A stretch of DNA of 64,000 bases from Halanaerobium praevalens DSM 2228 (GTDB lineage Bacteria; Bacillota; Halanaerobiia; Halanaerobiales; Halanaerobiaceae), in contig NC_017455.1 of NCBI RefSeq assembly GCF_000165465.1, positions 1,302,001 to 1,366,000 on the forward strand. The letters are read 5' to 3'. The notes below the pieces were generated by a model, which saw only the letters and a list, made by a program, of their open reading frames with translations, was not told where the DNA came from and did not search any database. A program made the translations under genes and the position numbers. Of this stretch, positions 43,363 to 52,142 are shown one piece after another. Each line of letters starts with the position of its first letter. Within the stretch, counting starts at the first letter, position 1.

Positions 43363-44904
43363 TTAATCAATTTCTACTCTATTTCTACCTTTAGCTTTAG
43401 CTCTATAAAGTGCATTATCTGCTCTTTTTATTAATTCCTCAATGTTTTCTTCATTTTCTATAACAGCTATTCCAAAACTAGCAGTAATATTTTCTGCTTG
43501 AATAAAATTATAAGCTGCAATTGCTTTTCTCAGTTTTTCAGCTAATTTATAAGCTGCTTTAAGCTCTGTTTCAGGTGCTAATAGAACAAATTCTTCTCCA
43601 CCCCAGCGCCCAAAGTGATCACTTTGACGAATATTATTTTTAATTAACTCACTTAACTCTTTTAAAATTCTATCACCTTCATCATGGCCATAATTATCAT
43701 TAACATTTTTAAAATAATCGATATCAAATATTATAAAAGCAAAACTACTATTATATCTTTGGTGACGGTTAAATTCTTTTGTTAAGACATTTGTTAAATG
43801 ACGCCGATTATTAATTTCAGTTAATTCATCATTATGAGCTAGTAACCTTAATTTATGATTATTTAAAAAGATTATTCTTAGTAAAATAAGACTTAAAATT
43901 AAAAAGGCTATAGCAATAATGAGGATATTTAAAAATTTTTGGCTAATAAAATTAAGAGCCTGATCTGCTTGATAACTAATTAAATAGCCCTTGGTTAAAC
44001 CATCAACTCCAGTAATCCTAATAAAAGTTCCTGTATAATAACTACCACTTATTCTTTGGGAAATTGTAAATGAGTTACCAGCTTTTAGCTGAGATTCTAG
44101 TTTAGCTTTATTTTTTAAATTAATTTCTTCAATAACTGCTAAATTAAACTTATTTTTTTGCTCAAATATTTGATTATAATTATTATAATTATAACTATAA
44201 TTTTTTAAAAAAGAAAAATTTTTATATTTTGCTTTTTGATCTGCAAAAGCTATTTTTTCCAGTAAATCAGTTTTTATTATAAAAAGCTTTAAACCTTTAA
44301 AATTTTTTCCTAATAAATCAGTTATTTTTGTAAATGAAAGTCCTAAACCAATAGAACCTATATGCTGACCTTGGTAATTTAAAGGATAAATATAGCGGTA
44401 ACCATTACAAGCACAACCCTCTTCAAAACCTAAAAATCTCTTTGCTTCTGTATTTACATACTTAATACTTTTTCTTTTAGCAAAAAGTTGATCTCCAAAT
44501 TTTTCAGGTTGGTGCATTCTTAAAAAACTAATTCCATCTTTAAAATGAAAATGAATTTCTTTTAAATTATATTGTTCTAAATTTTGGTGAAAACTATTTA
44601 ATTTTGATTTTAATTTTTGTCGGTAATAATCTCTCTGTTCTTCATTATTTAAGGCTTGATAAATGATACTTTTAATAGCAGGAGTATCTAAGATGTTTTC
44701 AAATAAAGAATCTGCTGTTATTTTATAAGCATCTAAGACTAAATTCAATTCTGCTTCTGATCTTTTTAAACTTTGGTTTTTGAAAAACCTTTCTTCTTCT
44801 AATTTTTCATAATAACTAAAAAAGACAAAAATGAAAAAAATAATGATAATCAAAATTAAGGTCAACAAATAATACTTATTCGAAAATATAAAATTTTTTT
44901 TCAT
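43363..44904 (-). CDS. Membrane-bound diguanylate cyclase with a Cache-type sensor
   Basis: A 513-residue signalling enzyme. TM1 is at about 11-29 and TM2 at about 330-350. The roughly 300-residue extracytoplasmic part resembles a double-Cache sensor and has FEEGCACNGYRYIYPLNYQG near residue 160. The C-terminal GGDEF domain (about 360-510) has the active motif GRWGGEEF and the inhibitory I-site RQSD five residues before it, so it should make c-di-GMP and be product-inhibited. AGAGGT precedes the ATG. It stands alone upstream of the fbp pair. The Cys-Ala-Cys in the sensor is unusual and could respond to redox or metal. Confidence 0.9.
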   Translation of the reverse strand: MKKNFIFSNKYYLLTLILIIIIFFIFVFFSYYEKLEEERFFKNQSLKRSEAELNLVLDAYKITADSLFENILDTPAIKSIIYQALNNEEQRDYYRQKLKSKLNSFHQNLEQYNLKEIHFHFKDGISFLRMHQPEKFGDQLFAKRKSIKYVNTEAKRFLGFEEGCACNGYRYIYPLNYQGQHIGSIGLGLSFTKITDLLGKNFKGLKLFIIKTDLLEKIAFADQKAKYKNFSFLKNYSYNYNNYNQIFEQKNKFNLAVIEEINLKNKAKLESQLKAGNSFTISQRISGSYYTGTFIRITGVDGLTKGYLISYQADQALNFISQKFLNILIIAIAFLILSLILLRIIFLNNHKLRLLAHNDELTEINNRRHLTNVLTKEFNRHQRYNSSFAFIIFDIDYFKNVNDNYGHDEGDRILKELSELIKNNIRQSDHFGRWGGEEFVLLAPETELKAAYKLAEKLRKAIAAYNFIQAENITASFGIAVIENEENIEELIKRADNALYRAKAKGRNRVEID

Positions 44905-44963
44905 TTATGAGACCTCTTTTCATTAGCTATTTAATTTTATTATATACTTTAAGCCTAATTAAA

Positions 44964-45004
44964 GCAAAAAAACAGCCTAGTTTTAAAATACTAGACTGTT
45001 TTAA
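44964..45004 (-). terminator. Terminator after the phosphohexomutase gene
   Basis: Minus-strand AAAACAGTCTAG pairs with CTAGGCTGTTTT (one G-T pair) around TATTTTAAAA, followed by T. Confidence 0.85.
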
Positions 45005-45040
45005 AAAATCACCTATTTAACTATCTGTTTGATTCTTTAT

Positions 45041-46567
45041 TTAAGCTAATTTTTGAAAATCTAATTTATCATATTTTCCTAAAAATTCATTAACTTTTTC
45101 AATAATTAAATCTAAGTTTTCTTTTTTATCAGCTTCAATATTTAAGACTAAAACAGGATCATGTAAAGACATTCTAATTAAAAACCAATCTTTAGCACCA
45201 CAATTAACCCTTAGTCCCTGATAATTTTTTGGTGCTAACTGCCAGCTTTCTATTTTTTTGACAAATTCTTTTAGATCGGTTAGAATTTGCTGACCATAAT
45301 TTTTAAAAGCTTCTGTTTTAATTTTTATTCTATATTCCTTTTTGATTTCTGCTTCTTTTAAATCTGAAATGAGATCTCCAATTTTCTGATTTGATTCTGC
45401 TTTTAAGTTAGCTAATTTAATTAAAACTTTGGCAACTAAATAGGCACCATCATCCAGAAAATAATTTTCTTTAAAAGCGGCATGACCTGAAGTCTCTATT
45501 GCTAAAGGAGCAGAAATACCTTCATTTTCTAATCTTTGAGCTTCATTAATTACATTTTTATAACCTCTTTTAAAACGATGGTGAACTCCTCCCAGTTTTT
45601 CTTCAATAAATTCTTTTAAGCCAACTGAAGTCACTGAATCAGTAACAATTGTTGCTCCCGGATTATTTTCAAGAACAATTGTGGCAGCTAAAGCAATTAG
45701 CTTATTTCGGTTAATTTCTTGTCCTGTGCTGTCAACTACTGCTGCTCGATCAACATCAGTATCAAAAATAATTCCTAAATCAGCTTGATTTTGATTAACA
45801 GCTTTTTGAATAGCTTTCATAGCTGGTTTTGATTCTGGGTTAGGAGCATGGTTAGGAAAATTACCATCTGGTTCTAAAAATTGGCTTCCTTTAGTATCTG
45901 CACCTAAATCTTTTAATATTTGATCAACAAAAAAACCACCTGAACCATTACCAGCATCAACAACAATTTTAAAGTCAGCTAATGGTTTTTTAGAATTAAC
46001 ACTTGGGTTTAGACCTTTTCTAATTACATTTTTAATATGATCTGCGTAAGCAGAAATTAAATCTATTTTTTCTAAATTAATATTTTCTTTTGGCATTGAT
46101 TGGAAAAATTCGGTTCCTTGCTCTCCTGCTAATTTTAAGATCGCTTTGATATCTTCTTTTTCTAAGCCTCCACTATTTTTGAAAAATTTAAACCCATTTC
46201 TATCTGATGGAAGATGACTAGCAGTGATCATAATTGCAGCATCATATTGATATCCTTCTAGAACAGTTGACATAAACATGGCTGGTGTTGAAGCTAAGCC
46301 TGCACTATAAACACTGGCACCTGCTTTTTTGATTCCTTTTGCTAAAGCTAGTTTTAGTTTACCAGCACTTAAACGAGAATCATTACCAATAGCTAGCTCC
46401 ATTTTTTCTCCTTTTTTAGCTAAGTCTTTTTCTAGCCATTTAACAAAAGAAAATCCAATTGCAAAAGCAGCTTCTTGACTTAAGTTAATTTCTTGATCTT
46501 GACTGGCGATTGCTGTACCACGGATATCTGTACCACTTAATAATTTTGACCATTCAATTTCTTCCAC
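45041..46567 (-). CDS. Phosphomannomutase/phosphoglucomutase family enzyme
   Basis: A roughly 508-residue alpha-D-phosphohexomutase. The N-terminus has SGTDIRG. The catalytic phosphoserine loop is TASHLPSDRNGFKFF (about residue 115), the metal loop is DTDVDRAAVVD (about 270), and the sugar-specificity loop is IETSGHAAF (about 360). A C-terminal phosphate-binding domain follows. It interconverts hexose 1- and 6-phosphates for glycan synthesis. The GTG at 46565-46567 is 8 bases after GGAG and is preferred over GTG 46576, which overlaps that site. It is monocistronic, with its own promoter and terminator. Confidence 0.9.
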   Translation of the reverse strand: MEEIEWSKLLSGTDIRGTAIASQDQEINLSQEAAFAIGFSFVKWLEKDLAKKGEKMELAIGNDSRLSAGKLKLALAKGIKKAGASVYSAGLASTPAMFMSTVLEGYQYDAAIMITASHLPSDRNGFKFFKNSGGLEKEDIKAILKLAGEQGTEFFQSMPKENINLEKIDLISAYADHIKNVIRKGLNPSVNSKKPLADFKIVVDAGNGSGGFFVDQILKDLGADTKGSQFLEPDGNFPNHAPNPESKPAMKAIQKAVNQNQADLGIIFDTDVDRAAVVDSTGQEINRNKLIALAATIVLENNPGATIVTDSVTSVGLKEFIEEKLGGVHHRFKRGYKNVINEAQRLENEGISAPLAIETSGHAAFKENYFLDDGAYLVAKVLIKLANLKAESNQKIGDLISDLKEAEIKKEYRIKIKTEAFKNYGQQILTDLKEFVKKIESWQLAPKNYQGLRVNCGAKDWFLIRMSLHDPVLVLNIEADKKENLDLIIEKVNEFLGKYDKLDFQKLA

Positions 46568-46657
46568 AAAAATCACTCCAATTTTAGTTTTCTAAAATAA
46601 TAATTATTAAATATTATTTCTTTATTTTAAATTAATTTAAAATAATTATTCATTTAT

Positions 46658-46687
46658 ATTATATAATAATTTTAGTAACTAAATCAA
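46658..46687 (-). promoter_or_regulatory. Putative phosphohexomutase promoter
   Basis: Minus-strand TTGATT (46682-46687) and TATAAT (46658-46663) are 18 bases apart, about 90 bases before the start. Confidence 0.45.
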
Positions 46688-46723
46688 TCTAAAATCCTAA
46701 AAACTATTTTAAGCAGTTAATAA

Positions 46724-47188
46724 TTAATCAATTTCTTTAAATAGATTGACCATTTCAATCATCGAAACTGCTGCATCATAGCCTTTATTTCCTGATTTAG
46801 TCCCTGCTCTGGCAATTGCTTGTTCAATTGTATCAGTTGTTAATACTCCAAAAATAACTGGTTTATCAGTCTCAAGTCCTGCTGTAGCAACTCCTTTAGC
46901 AACTTCGGCAGCTACATAATCAAAATGAGAAGTTTCACCTCTAATAACTGCTCCTAAGGCAATTACTCCATCATATTCTTTTTTAGAAGCTAATTTTTTA
47001 GCTGTTAAAGGTATCTCAAATGAACCCGGTACCCAAATTAAATCAATATCTGCTTCTACTGCTCCATGTCTTTTTAAAGCATCAATTGCTCCTTCCAATA
47101 ATTTGGAAGAAATGAACTCATTGAATCTACCAACAACTATAGCTGTTTTAATTCCATCTGCCATTAAATGTCCTTCAATTTTTTTCAT
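46724..47188 (-). CDS. ribH: 6,7-dimethyl-8-ribityllumazine synthase
   Basis: A 154-residue enzyme that condenses the RibB product with the pyrimidine intermediate to form lumazine, the penultimate step of riboflavin synthesis. Family motifs are [33 protein letters not shown] (about 52), [17 protein letters not shown] and the catalytic-loop [25 protein letters not shown] precedes the ATG. It is the last gene of the ribD-ribE-ribBA-ribH operon, 71 bases after ribBA. Confidence 0.97.
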   Translation of the reverse strand: MKKIEGHLMADGIKTAIVVGRFNEFISSKLLEGAIDALKRHGAVEADIDLIWVPGSFEIPLTAKKLASKKEYDGVIALGAVIRGETSHFDYVAAEVAKGVATAGLETDKPVIFGVLTTDTIEQAIARAGTKSGNKGYDAAVSMIEMVNLFKEID

Positions 47189-47259
47189 AATTTATCAATC
47201 TCCTTTTATTTGTGATTCATTTCTTTTGAACCGGGTACGGATATAAGATATACTTATAT

Positions 47260-48450
47260 CTAAAGATCAAGTAAGTGGCCCATTTTCTCTTTTTTGATCT
47301 TTAAATAAAATTCATTTTTTTGATTTGGATCTATTTCTAGAGGAACTCTTTGAGTTACTTTTAAGCCATAGCCTTCTAAACCAACAACTTTAGTTGGATT
47401 ATTTGTTAAAAGTTTAATAGTAGTTAAACCAAGTTCTGTTAAAATTTGAGCTCCGATTCCATAGTCTCTAAGGTCAGGATCAAAACCCAATTCAAGATTT
47501 GCCTCTACAGTATCTAGGCCTTGATCTTGTAAGTTATAAGCTTTGATTTTATTGACAAGGCCAATTCCCCTACCTTCCTGGCGCATATATAAAACTACTC
47601 CTTTTCCTTCAGCTTCTATTAGTTGCAAAGCAGCTGCCAACTGTTCTCCACAATCACAACGTTTAGAACCAAAAATATCACCTGTAATACACTGAGAATG
47701 AACACGAACTAAGACATCCTCTTGCTCTTTTATTTCACCCTTAATTATTGCAATATGTTCTTTATTATCAACTTTTGTTGTAAATACTTTAATTTTAAAT
47801 TCACCATAAGCAGTAGGTAGTTTAGCTTCGGCCTCGAACTTAATTAATTTATCTTTTTGCTTGCGATAATTAATTAAATCTTCAATTGAAATTAACTTTA
47901 AATCATGTTTTTTAGCAAATTCTTTTAAATGGACTAATCTTGCCATTTCTCCATCTTTTTTAATTATTTCACAAATTACTCCAGCTGATTTTAAGCCTGC
48001 CAGTCTAGCTAAATCAACAGCGGCTTCTGTATGACCAGCTCTTCTTAAAACTCCTCCTTTTTTGGCTACTAAAGGAAATATATGCCCAGGGCGCATAAAC
48101 TCTTCTGCCTTAACAGCTGGATCAACAAGTTTTTGAATAGTTAATGCTCTTTCCTGAGCTGAGATTCCAGTTGTTACAGTCTGATGATCAATTGAAATAG
48201 TAAAAGCTGTCCCATGTGACTCTGTATTATTTTCAACCATCATTTCTAAGTCTAACTTTTGACTTAACTCTTCTTCTATTGGTGTACAGACAAGTCCCCT
48301 GGCCTCCTTGATCATAAAGTTAATGGATTCTTGATCAACTTTTTCTGCTGCCATTAATAAATCACCTTCATTTTCACGGTCTTCATCATCAACAACAATT
48401 ACCATCTCTCCTGCTTTAATTGCATCTAATGCAGCTTCAATTTTGTCCAT
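47260..48450 (-). CDS. ribBA: Bifunctional DHBP synthase / GTP cyclohydrolase II
   Basis: A 396-residue fusion. The RibB half (about 1-200) makes dihydroxybutanone phosphate and has [17 protein letters not shown] and [14 protein letters not shown]. The RibA half (about 205-396) opens GTP and has the zinc site [18 protein letters not shown] and [15 protein letters not shown]. All catalytic residues I can recognise are present. AAGGAGA precedes the ATG. It is third in the operon under the FMN riboswitch. Length and fusion order are standard for Firmicutes. Confidence 0.97.
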   Translation of the reverse strand: MDKIEAALDAIKAGEMVIVVDDEDRENEGDLLMAAEKVDQESINFMIKEARGLVCTPIEEELSQKLDLEMMVENNTESHGTAFTISIDHQTVTTGISAQERALTIQKLVDPAVKAEEFMRPGHIFPLVAKKGGVLRRAGHTEAAVDLARLAGLKSAGVICEIIKKDGEMARLVHLKEFAKKHDLKLISIEDLINYRKQKDKLIKFEAEAKLPTAYGEFKIKVFTTKVDNKEHIAIIKGEIKEQEDVLVRVHSQCITGDIFGSKRCDCGEQLAAALQLIEAEGKGVVLYMRQEGRGIGLVNKIKAYNLQDQGLDTVEANLELGFDPDLRDYGIGAQILTELGLTTIKLLTNNPTKVVGLEGYGLKVTQRVPLEIDPNQKNEFYLKIKKEKMGHLLDL

Positions 48451-48519
48451 TTTAAATCTCCTTTTACTTAATATATTTTAAAAACAATTTTAATTTATTT
48501 AGGTACTAAATTTAATAAA

Positions 48520-49173
48520 TTAAATAAAACCATTTTCTGCTAAAAAATTTTTAGAAATTTTACTTTTTTCAGCAGTATTATTATTTACACCACCTAAAAT
48601 TTGATAGACATATTTCCCCAAAATATCTGTTTCAAGATTAACTTTGTCACCAGGACTTAAATTAGCTAAATTTGTTTCAGACCAAGTTTCTGGAATTAAA
48701 GATATTGTCAAAATACCATTTCTAATTTCCATTACTGTTAAACTAACTCCATTTAGAGCAGCTGAACCCTTGTTAACAATTAGTTTTTCTGTTTCTGAAT
48801 CAATTTCCATTTTAATTATTTGAGCATTATTTTCTCTTTTAATAGATTTTACCACTGCTGTCGAATCAACATGTCCAGTTACAAAATGACCACCAATAAA
48901 ATCACTTACCTTTAATGATTGTTCTAAATTCAAGCTTGAACCTTTTTCTAAGCCTGATAAATTAGTAGCTTTAAGCGTTTCAGGCATGATATCAGCTTTA
49001 AAATAATTATCACCAAAATTAACTACTGTGAGACAAACTCCATTGACAGCTATACTATCTCCTTTTGTCAGATTAGCTAAAACCTTTTTTGCTTTAATTT
49101 TAAGTTGATATTTATGCTCACTTTTAGATTTCCCCAAAAATTCTCCTTTTTCCTGAATTATACCCGTAAACAA
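48520..49173 (-). CDS. ribE: Riboflavin synthase, alpha chain
   Basis: A 217-residue enzyme that dismutates two lumazine molecules into riboflavin and a pyrimidine. It has the two internally repeated lipocalin-like halves: SIAVNGVCLTVVNFGDNYF with FKADIMPETL, and SAALNGVSLTVMEIRN with ISLIPETWSETNL. I start at TTG 49171-49173. This gives MFTGIIQEKG, the usual N-terminus of the family, with GGAGG 8 bases upstream. The longer frame from GTG 49188 would encode the ribosome-binding site itself. It is second in the operon. Confidence 0.93.
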   Translation of the reverse strand: MFTGIIQEKGEFLGKSKSEHKYQLKIKAKKVLANLTKGDSIAVNGVCLTVVNFGDNYFKADIMPETLKATNLSGLEKGSSLNLEQSLKVSDFIGGHFVTGHVDSTAVVKSIKRENNAQIIKMEIDSETEKLIVNKGSAALNGVSLTVMEIRNGILTISLIPETWSETNLANLSPGDKVNLETDILGKYVYQILGGVNNNTAEKSKISKNFLAENGFI

Positions 49174-49239
49174 TTGTTGCACCTCCACTAAAAATAATTA
49201 GGATAAATAAACTTAATTATTGTTAATATTTGCTTAAAT

Positions 49240-50379
49240 TTAATTTTTGCTGACTGCAATTAACAAAATATTATCTGCCAAATTACGCTGCTCAATAATC
49301 TCTAAATTAACTGTATCTGCCATTAGTTTGGGACCAGAGCCTGAAAATGAAGCACAGCCATCATTACCTCCATAAATTTTGGGAGCAATAAAGTAATAAA
49401 ATTTATCTATAAGTTTTTGAGCCAAAAAACTATGACTTAATTTTGCTCCACCTTCTACTAAAATACTTGCTATTTTTTGCTGATGAAGATATTTTAAGAT
49501 CTTTTTTAAATCAAAATAATTATTAGCATCTACTGCAAAACTGATGATCTGAACTCCGCCTTTTTTTAATATTTTTTCTTTTTTCTTAAACTTAGCTACT
49601 GCTTGAGCTGGAGGAAATTCAGTAGCTGTAATAATTAAAGTTTCAGCCTCAGATTTCTGCTCAATTATTTGAGCATCAATTGGGATTTCCAATAAAGGAT
49701 CAAGAATAATTCGGAGCGGATCTTTAGTCTCTGTTTTCTCTAATCTAGTTGTTAGAGCAGGATCATCTGCCAAGATTGTGCCAATACCAACCAAAATTGC
49801 ATCTACTTTTTGACGCAATTTATGACCTTCTTTACGAGCTTGCTCATTTGTAATCCATTTTGAATCACTACTACTTGTTGCAATATAACCATCTAAAGTT
49901 TGAGCTTTTTTAAGATAAACAAAAGGTAATTCACTTGTTATGTATTTTAAAAAAATTTCATTTAATTTTTTAGCCTTAGCTGCTAATAAGCCAATTTCAA
50001 CCTTGATTCCTGCTTTTCTTAACTGTTTAATTCCTCTTCCTGCTACTTGAGGATTAGGATCAACTAAAGCAACTACAACTCTTTTTAGACCTGAAGCTAT
50101 AATTGCTTGAGTACAGGGAGGTGTTTTACCAAAATGACTGCAGGGTTCTAAATTAACAAAGAGTTCTGCTCCTTCTGCTTTGAACCCAGCTTTAGCTAAA
50201 GCATTTACCTCAGCGTGCTGAGCTCCATATTTTTGATGATAGCCTTCACCAATAATTTCTCCGTTTTTAACTATAACCGCCCCAACTAAAGGATTGGGAG
50301 ATGTTTTTCCTACAGCCAAAGCTGCTAATTTTAAAGCTCTATCCATATATTTTTGGTCACTTATTGAAAATTGCTGCAT
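49240..50379 (-). CDS. ribD: Bifunctional pyrimidine deaminase/reductase RibD
   Basis: A 379-residue two-domain enzyme for the second and third steps of riboflavin synthesis. The deaminase half (about 1-145) has the zinc site HAEVNAL and EPCSHFGKTPPC. The reductase half (about 150-379) has YLKKAQTLDGYIAT, KWITNEQARKEGHKLR and ILVEGGAKLSHSFL. GGAGG precedes the ATG. It is the first gene of the rib operon, directly after the FMN riboswitch terminator. Confidence 0.97.
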   Translation of the reverse strand: MQQFSISDQKYMDRALKLAALAVGKTSPNPLVGAVIVKNGEIIGEGYHQKYGAQHAEVNALAKAGFKAEGAELFVNLEPCSHFGKTPPCTQAIIASGLKRVVVALVDPNPQVAGRGIKQLRKAGIKVEIGLLAAKAKKLNEIFLKYITSELPFVYLKKAQTLDGYIATSSSDSKWITNEQARKEGHKLRQKVDAILVGIGTILADDPALTTRLEKTETKDPLRIILDPLLEIPIDAQIIEQKSEAETLIITATEFPPAQAVAKFKKKEKILKKGGVQIISFAVDANNYFDLKKILKYLHQQKIASILVEGGAKLSHSFLAQKLIDKFYYFIAPKIYGGNDGCASFSGSGPKLMADTVNLEIIEQRNLADNILLIAVSKN

Positions 50380-50423
50380 TAACTATTCCTCCTACTTTAT
50401 TGATCATAAAAAATTGGACAACT

Positions 50424-50456
50424 AAAAAAAGACCTTCCAATTCTGGAAGGTCTTTA
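50424..50456 (-). terminator. Terminator of the FMN riboswitch leader
   Basis: Minus-strand AAAGACCTTCCA pairs with TGGAAGGTCTTT around GAAT and is followed by seven T. It lies between the aptamer and ribD and is the off-state structure. Confidence 0.92.
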
Positions 50457-50566
50457 GTAGTAAAAATTTTATAATATAAACAATTCAGCTAATTTGATTG
50501 ATATTTTAAATAAATTTGCAAAAAATAAACAAAGCAAATAAAATAAAAATCACTTAGCCTTATCAA

Positions 50567-50690
50567 GTTATACCTAACTCCCTTCCAGACTTTACTGTCG
50601 GTTCTGCATTACATCAGATCAACCCAAATAATTGGATTTGTGGACTTTACCACCGGTAGGGAATTTCACCCATCCTCGTTAGTTATATTC
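50567..50690 (-). promoter_or_regulatory. FMN riboswitch (RFN element)
   Basis: The minus strand carries AACGAGGATGGGTGAAATTC, CCTACCGGTGGT, AGTCCAC, GATCTGATG, CAGAACCGACAGT, and AGTCTGGAAGGGAGTTAGG, all in the order of the FMN aptamer. The ends pair (AACTAAC with GTTAGGT). It precedes the rib operon terminator, so FMN binding should stop riboflavin gene transcription. Confidence 0.96.
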
Positions 50691-50704
50691 AATTTTCTAA
50701 TTAT

Positions 50705-50734
50705 AGTTTAGCATTTAAATTATATTTTGTAAAG
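50705..50734 (-). promoter_or_regulatory. Promoter of the rib operon leader
   Basis: Minus-strand TTTACA (50729-50734) and TAAACT (50705-50710) are 18 bases apart, just before the FMN aptamer. Confidence 0.6.
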
Positions 50735-50753
50735 ATATTTTTCAAATAAATAT

Positions 50754-52040
50754 CTATTTGAAATTTAAATCATCAACATCTCCCCAATATTCAAGTCTAT
50801 AATAACCTTCTTCATCTTGACTTAAATTCTTAGCTAGCATAATTTGAATTAAATAATTTAACTGCTCCATTTCTTTAGTTTTAACTTTATATTTTAAAAG
50901 AGCATTATTAATATAAAAATCTTTTTGATCATAATTATATTCACCTTTTGACTGCGCTTCAAATAAAGATGAATCTATCTTTGACTTAAAATTACCATTT
51001 GGAGCTGTAAATTCTTGTTGGTATGAATATTCATCAATTTTAAAGTTTAAATCATCTAATACTGATAAAAGACCAAAAGTGTTTTGAGTTAAAAATTTAT
51101 TCATATCTTCAGCTAATAAAATTTCAAATTCTTTTAAGCTTGAACTAAAATCAAATTGATTTAATTTAAAAGAACTATTAGTCAAATCTAAATCTAAATT
51201 TCCATTAAAAGCAAATTGATTAAATTTAAGTTCTTTAAAAATAGAAGTTGGCTCAAATCCTAAATCTTGACCAGCAATTAACAAATCATATTTTCCTGCT
51301 AGATTTTCAATTTCAATTTTAGGCTCTTTTTTATTATAAGCTAATTCTGAATTTAAATTAAAAATAATTTTTAAAATATCTCCACTTAAATTAAATTCTT
51401 CTAATTGAATTAACTGTTTTTGTTCATCATAATTAGCTTTTAGTACAAAATGATCAAAGCTTGAAATTTTATCCCAATTTTTCTTATTAAAACCTAAGTA
51501 TCTATAAAAAGGATAATCATATTTAACTTCATCAGCTTTTAAGCTTAAATTATGGGCATCTTCTAATAAAAAGTAAAGATCTTCAGTTTGATCTAATTTT
51601 TCTACTTTAGCTTGACTTAAATCACCTTGATATGCTAATTGTGCACCTTTAAAATTAAGTTGATAATTATTTACCAAACTTGAATAAGCCAGATTTTTAA
51701 TTTCACTTTCGAAATTCTTTGCTAATTTAAAATCCTGTTCAAATAGGTAATTGAAAACTTGCTGCCAGCTTAAGTAAATTTTGGCCTCTGAAATATTTAA
51801 ATTATAATTATATTTTTTCTTTAAGTCTAAATTTCTAATCTCTATTCGCTGGAGTAAAGGATTTGCGCTAAGCTTTGCTAATTCGAGTTGATAATTATTA
51901 TTTTCAGCTAATTGATTCAGTTCAGTCTTGATATCAGCTGAAATTTTAGCACCATAATAATTATTTAAACTAAAAATAATTCCAGCAGCTATTATCAGCA
52001 ATAAAATATAAATGGAGCTTTTTTTAAAAAATTTTTTCAT
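50754..52040 (-). CDS. Membrane-anchored periplasmic protein of unknown function
   Basis: A 428-residue protein with a single N-terminal hydrophobic segment (about 9-27) and a large hydrophilic remainder rich in Leu, Asn, Lys and Glu. The rest shows alternating beta-like strands, such as LELAKLSANPLLQRIEIRNL, which recall AsmA/TamB-like or DUF945-like repeats. I see no catalytic motif. A domain facing the space between the membranes is plausible in a diderm cell. TGGAGG precedes the ATG. The gene lies between the rib promoter and the GGDEF-HD-GYP gene. The assignment is open. Confidence 0.7.
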   Translation of the reverse strand: MKKFFKKSSIYILLLIIAAGIIFSLNNYYGAKISADIKTELNQLAENNNYQLELAKLSANPLLQRIEIRNLDLKKKYNYNLNISEAKIYLSWQQVFNYLFEQDFKLAKNFESEIKNLAYSSLVNNYQLNFKGAQLAYQGDLSQAKVEKLDQTEDLYFLLEDAHNLSLKADEVKYDYPFYRYLGFNKKNWDKISSFDHFVLKANYDEQKQLIQLEEFNLSGDILKIIFNLNSELAYNKKEPKIEIENLAGKYDLLIAGQDLGFEPTSIFKELKFNQFAFNGNLDLDLTNSSFKLNQFDFSSSLKEFEILLAEDMNKFLTQNTFGLLSVLDDLNFKIDEYSYQQEFTAPNGNFKSKIDSSLFEAQSKGEYNYDQKDFYINNALLKYKVKTKEMEQLNYLIQIMLAKNLSQDEEGYYRLEYWGDVDDLNFK

Positions 52041-52142
52041 TTTTTAAACCTCCAGTTTTATTAATAATTTTATTTTTTACATAGTTCAATTTTTGCTAAA
52101 TAATTATTGACTTAATTTTTGAAATAATTAAATGAAATCATT

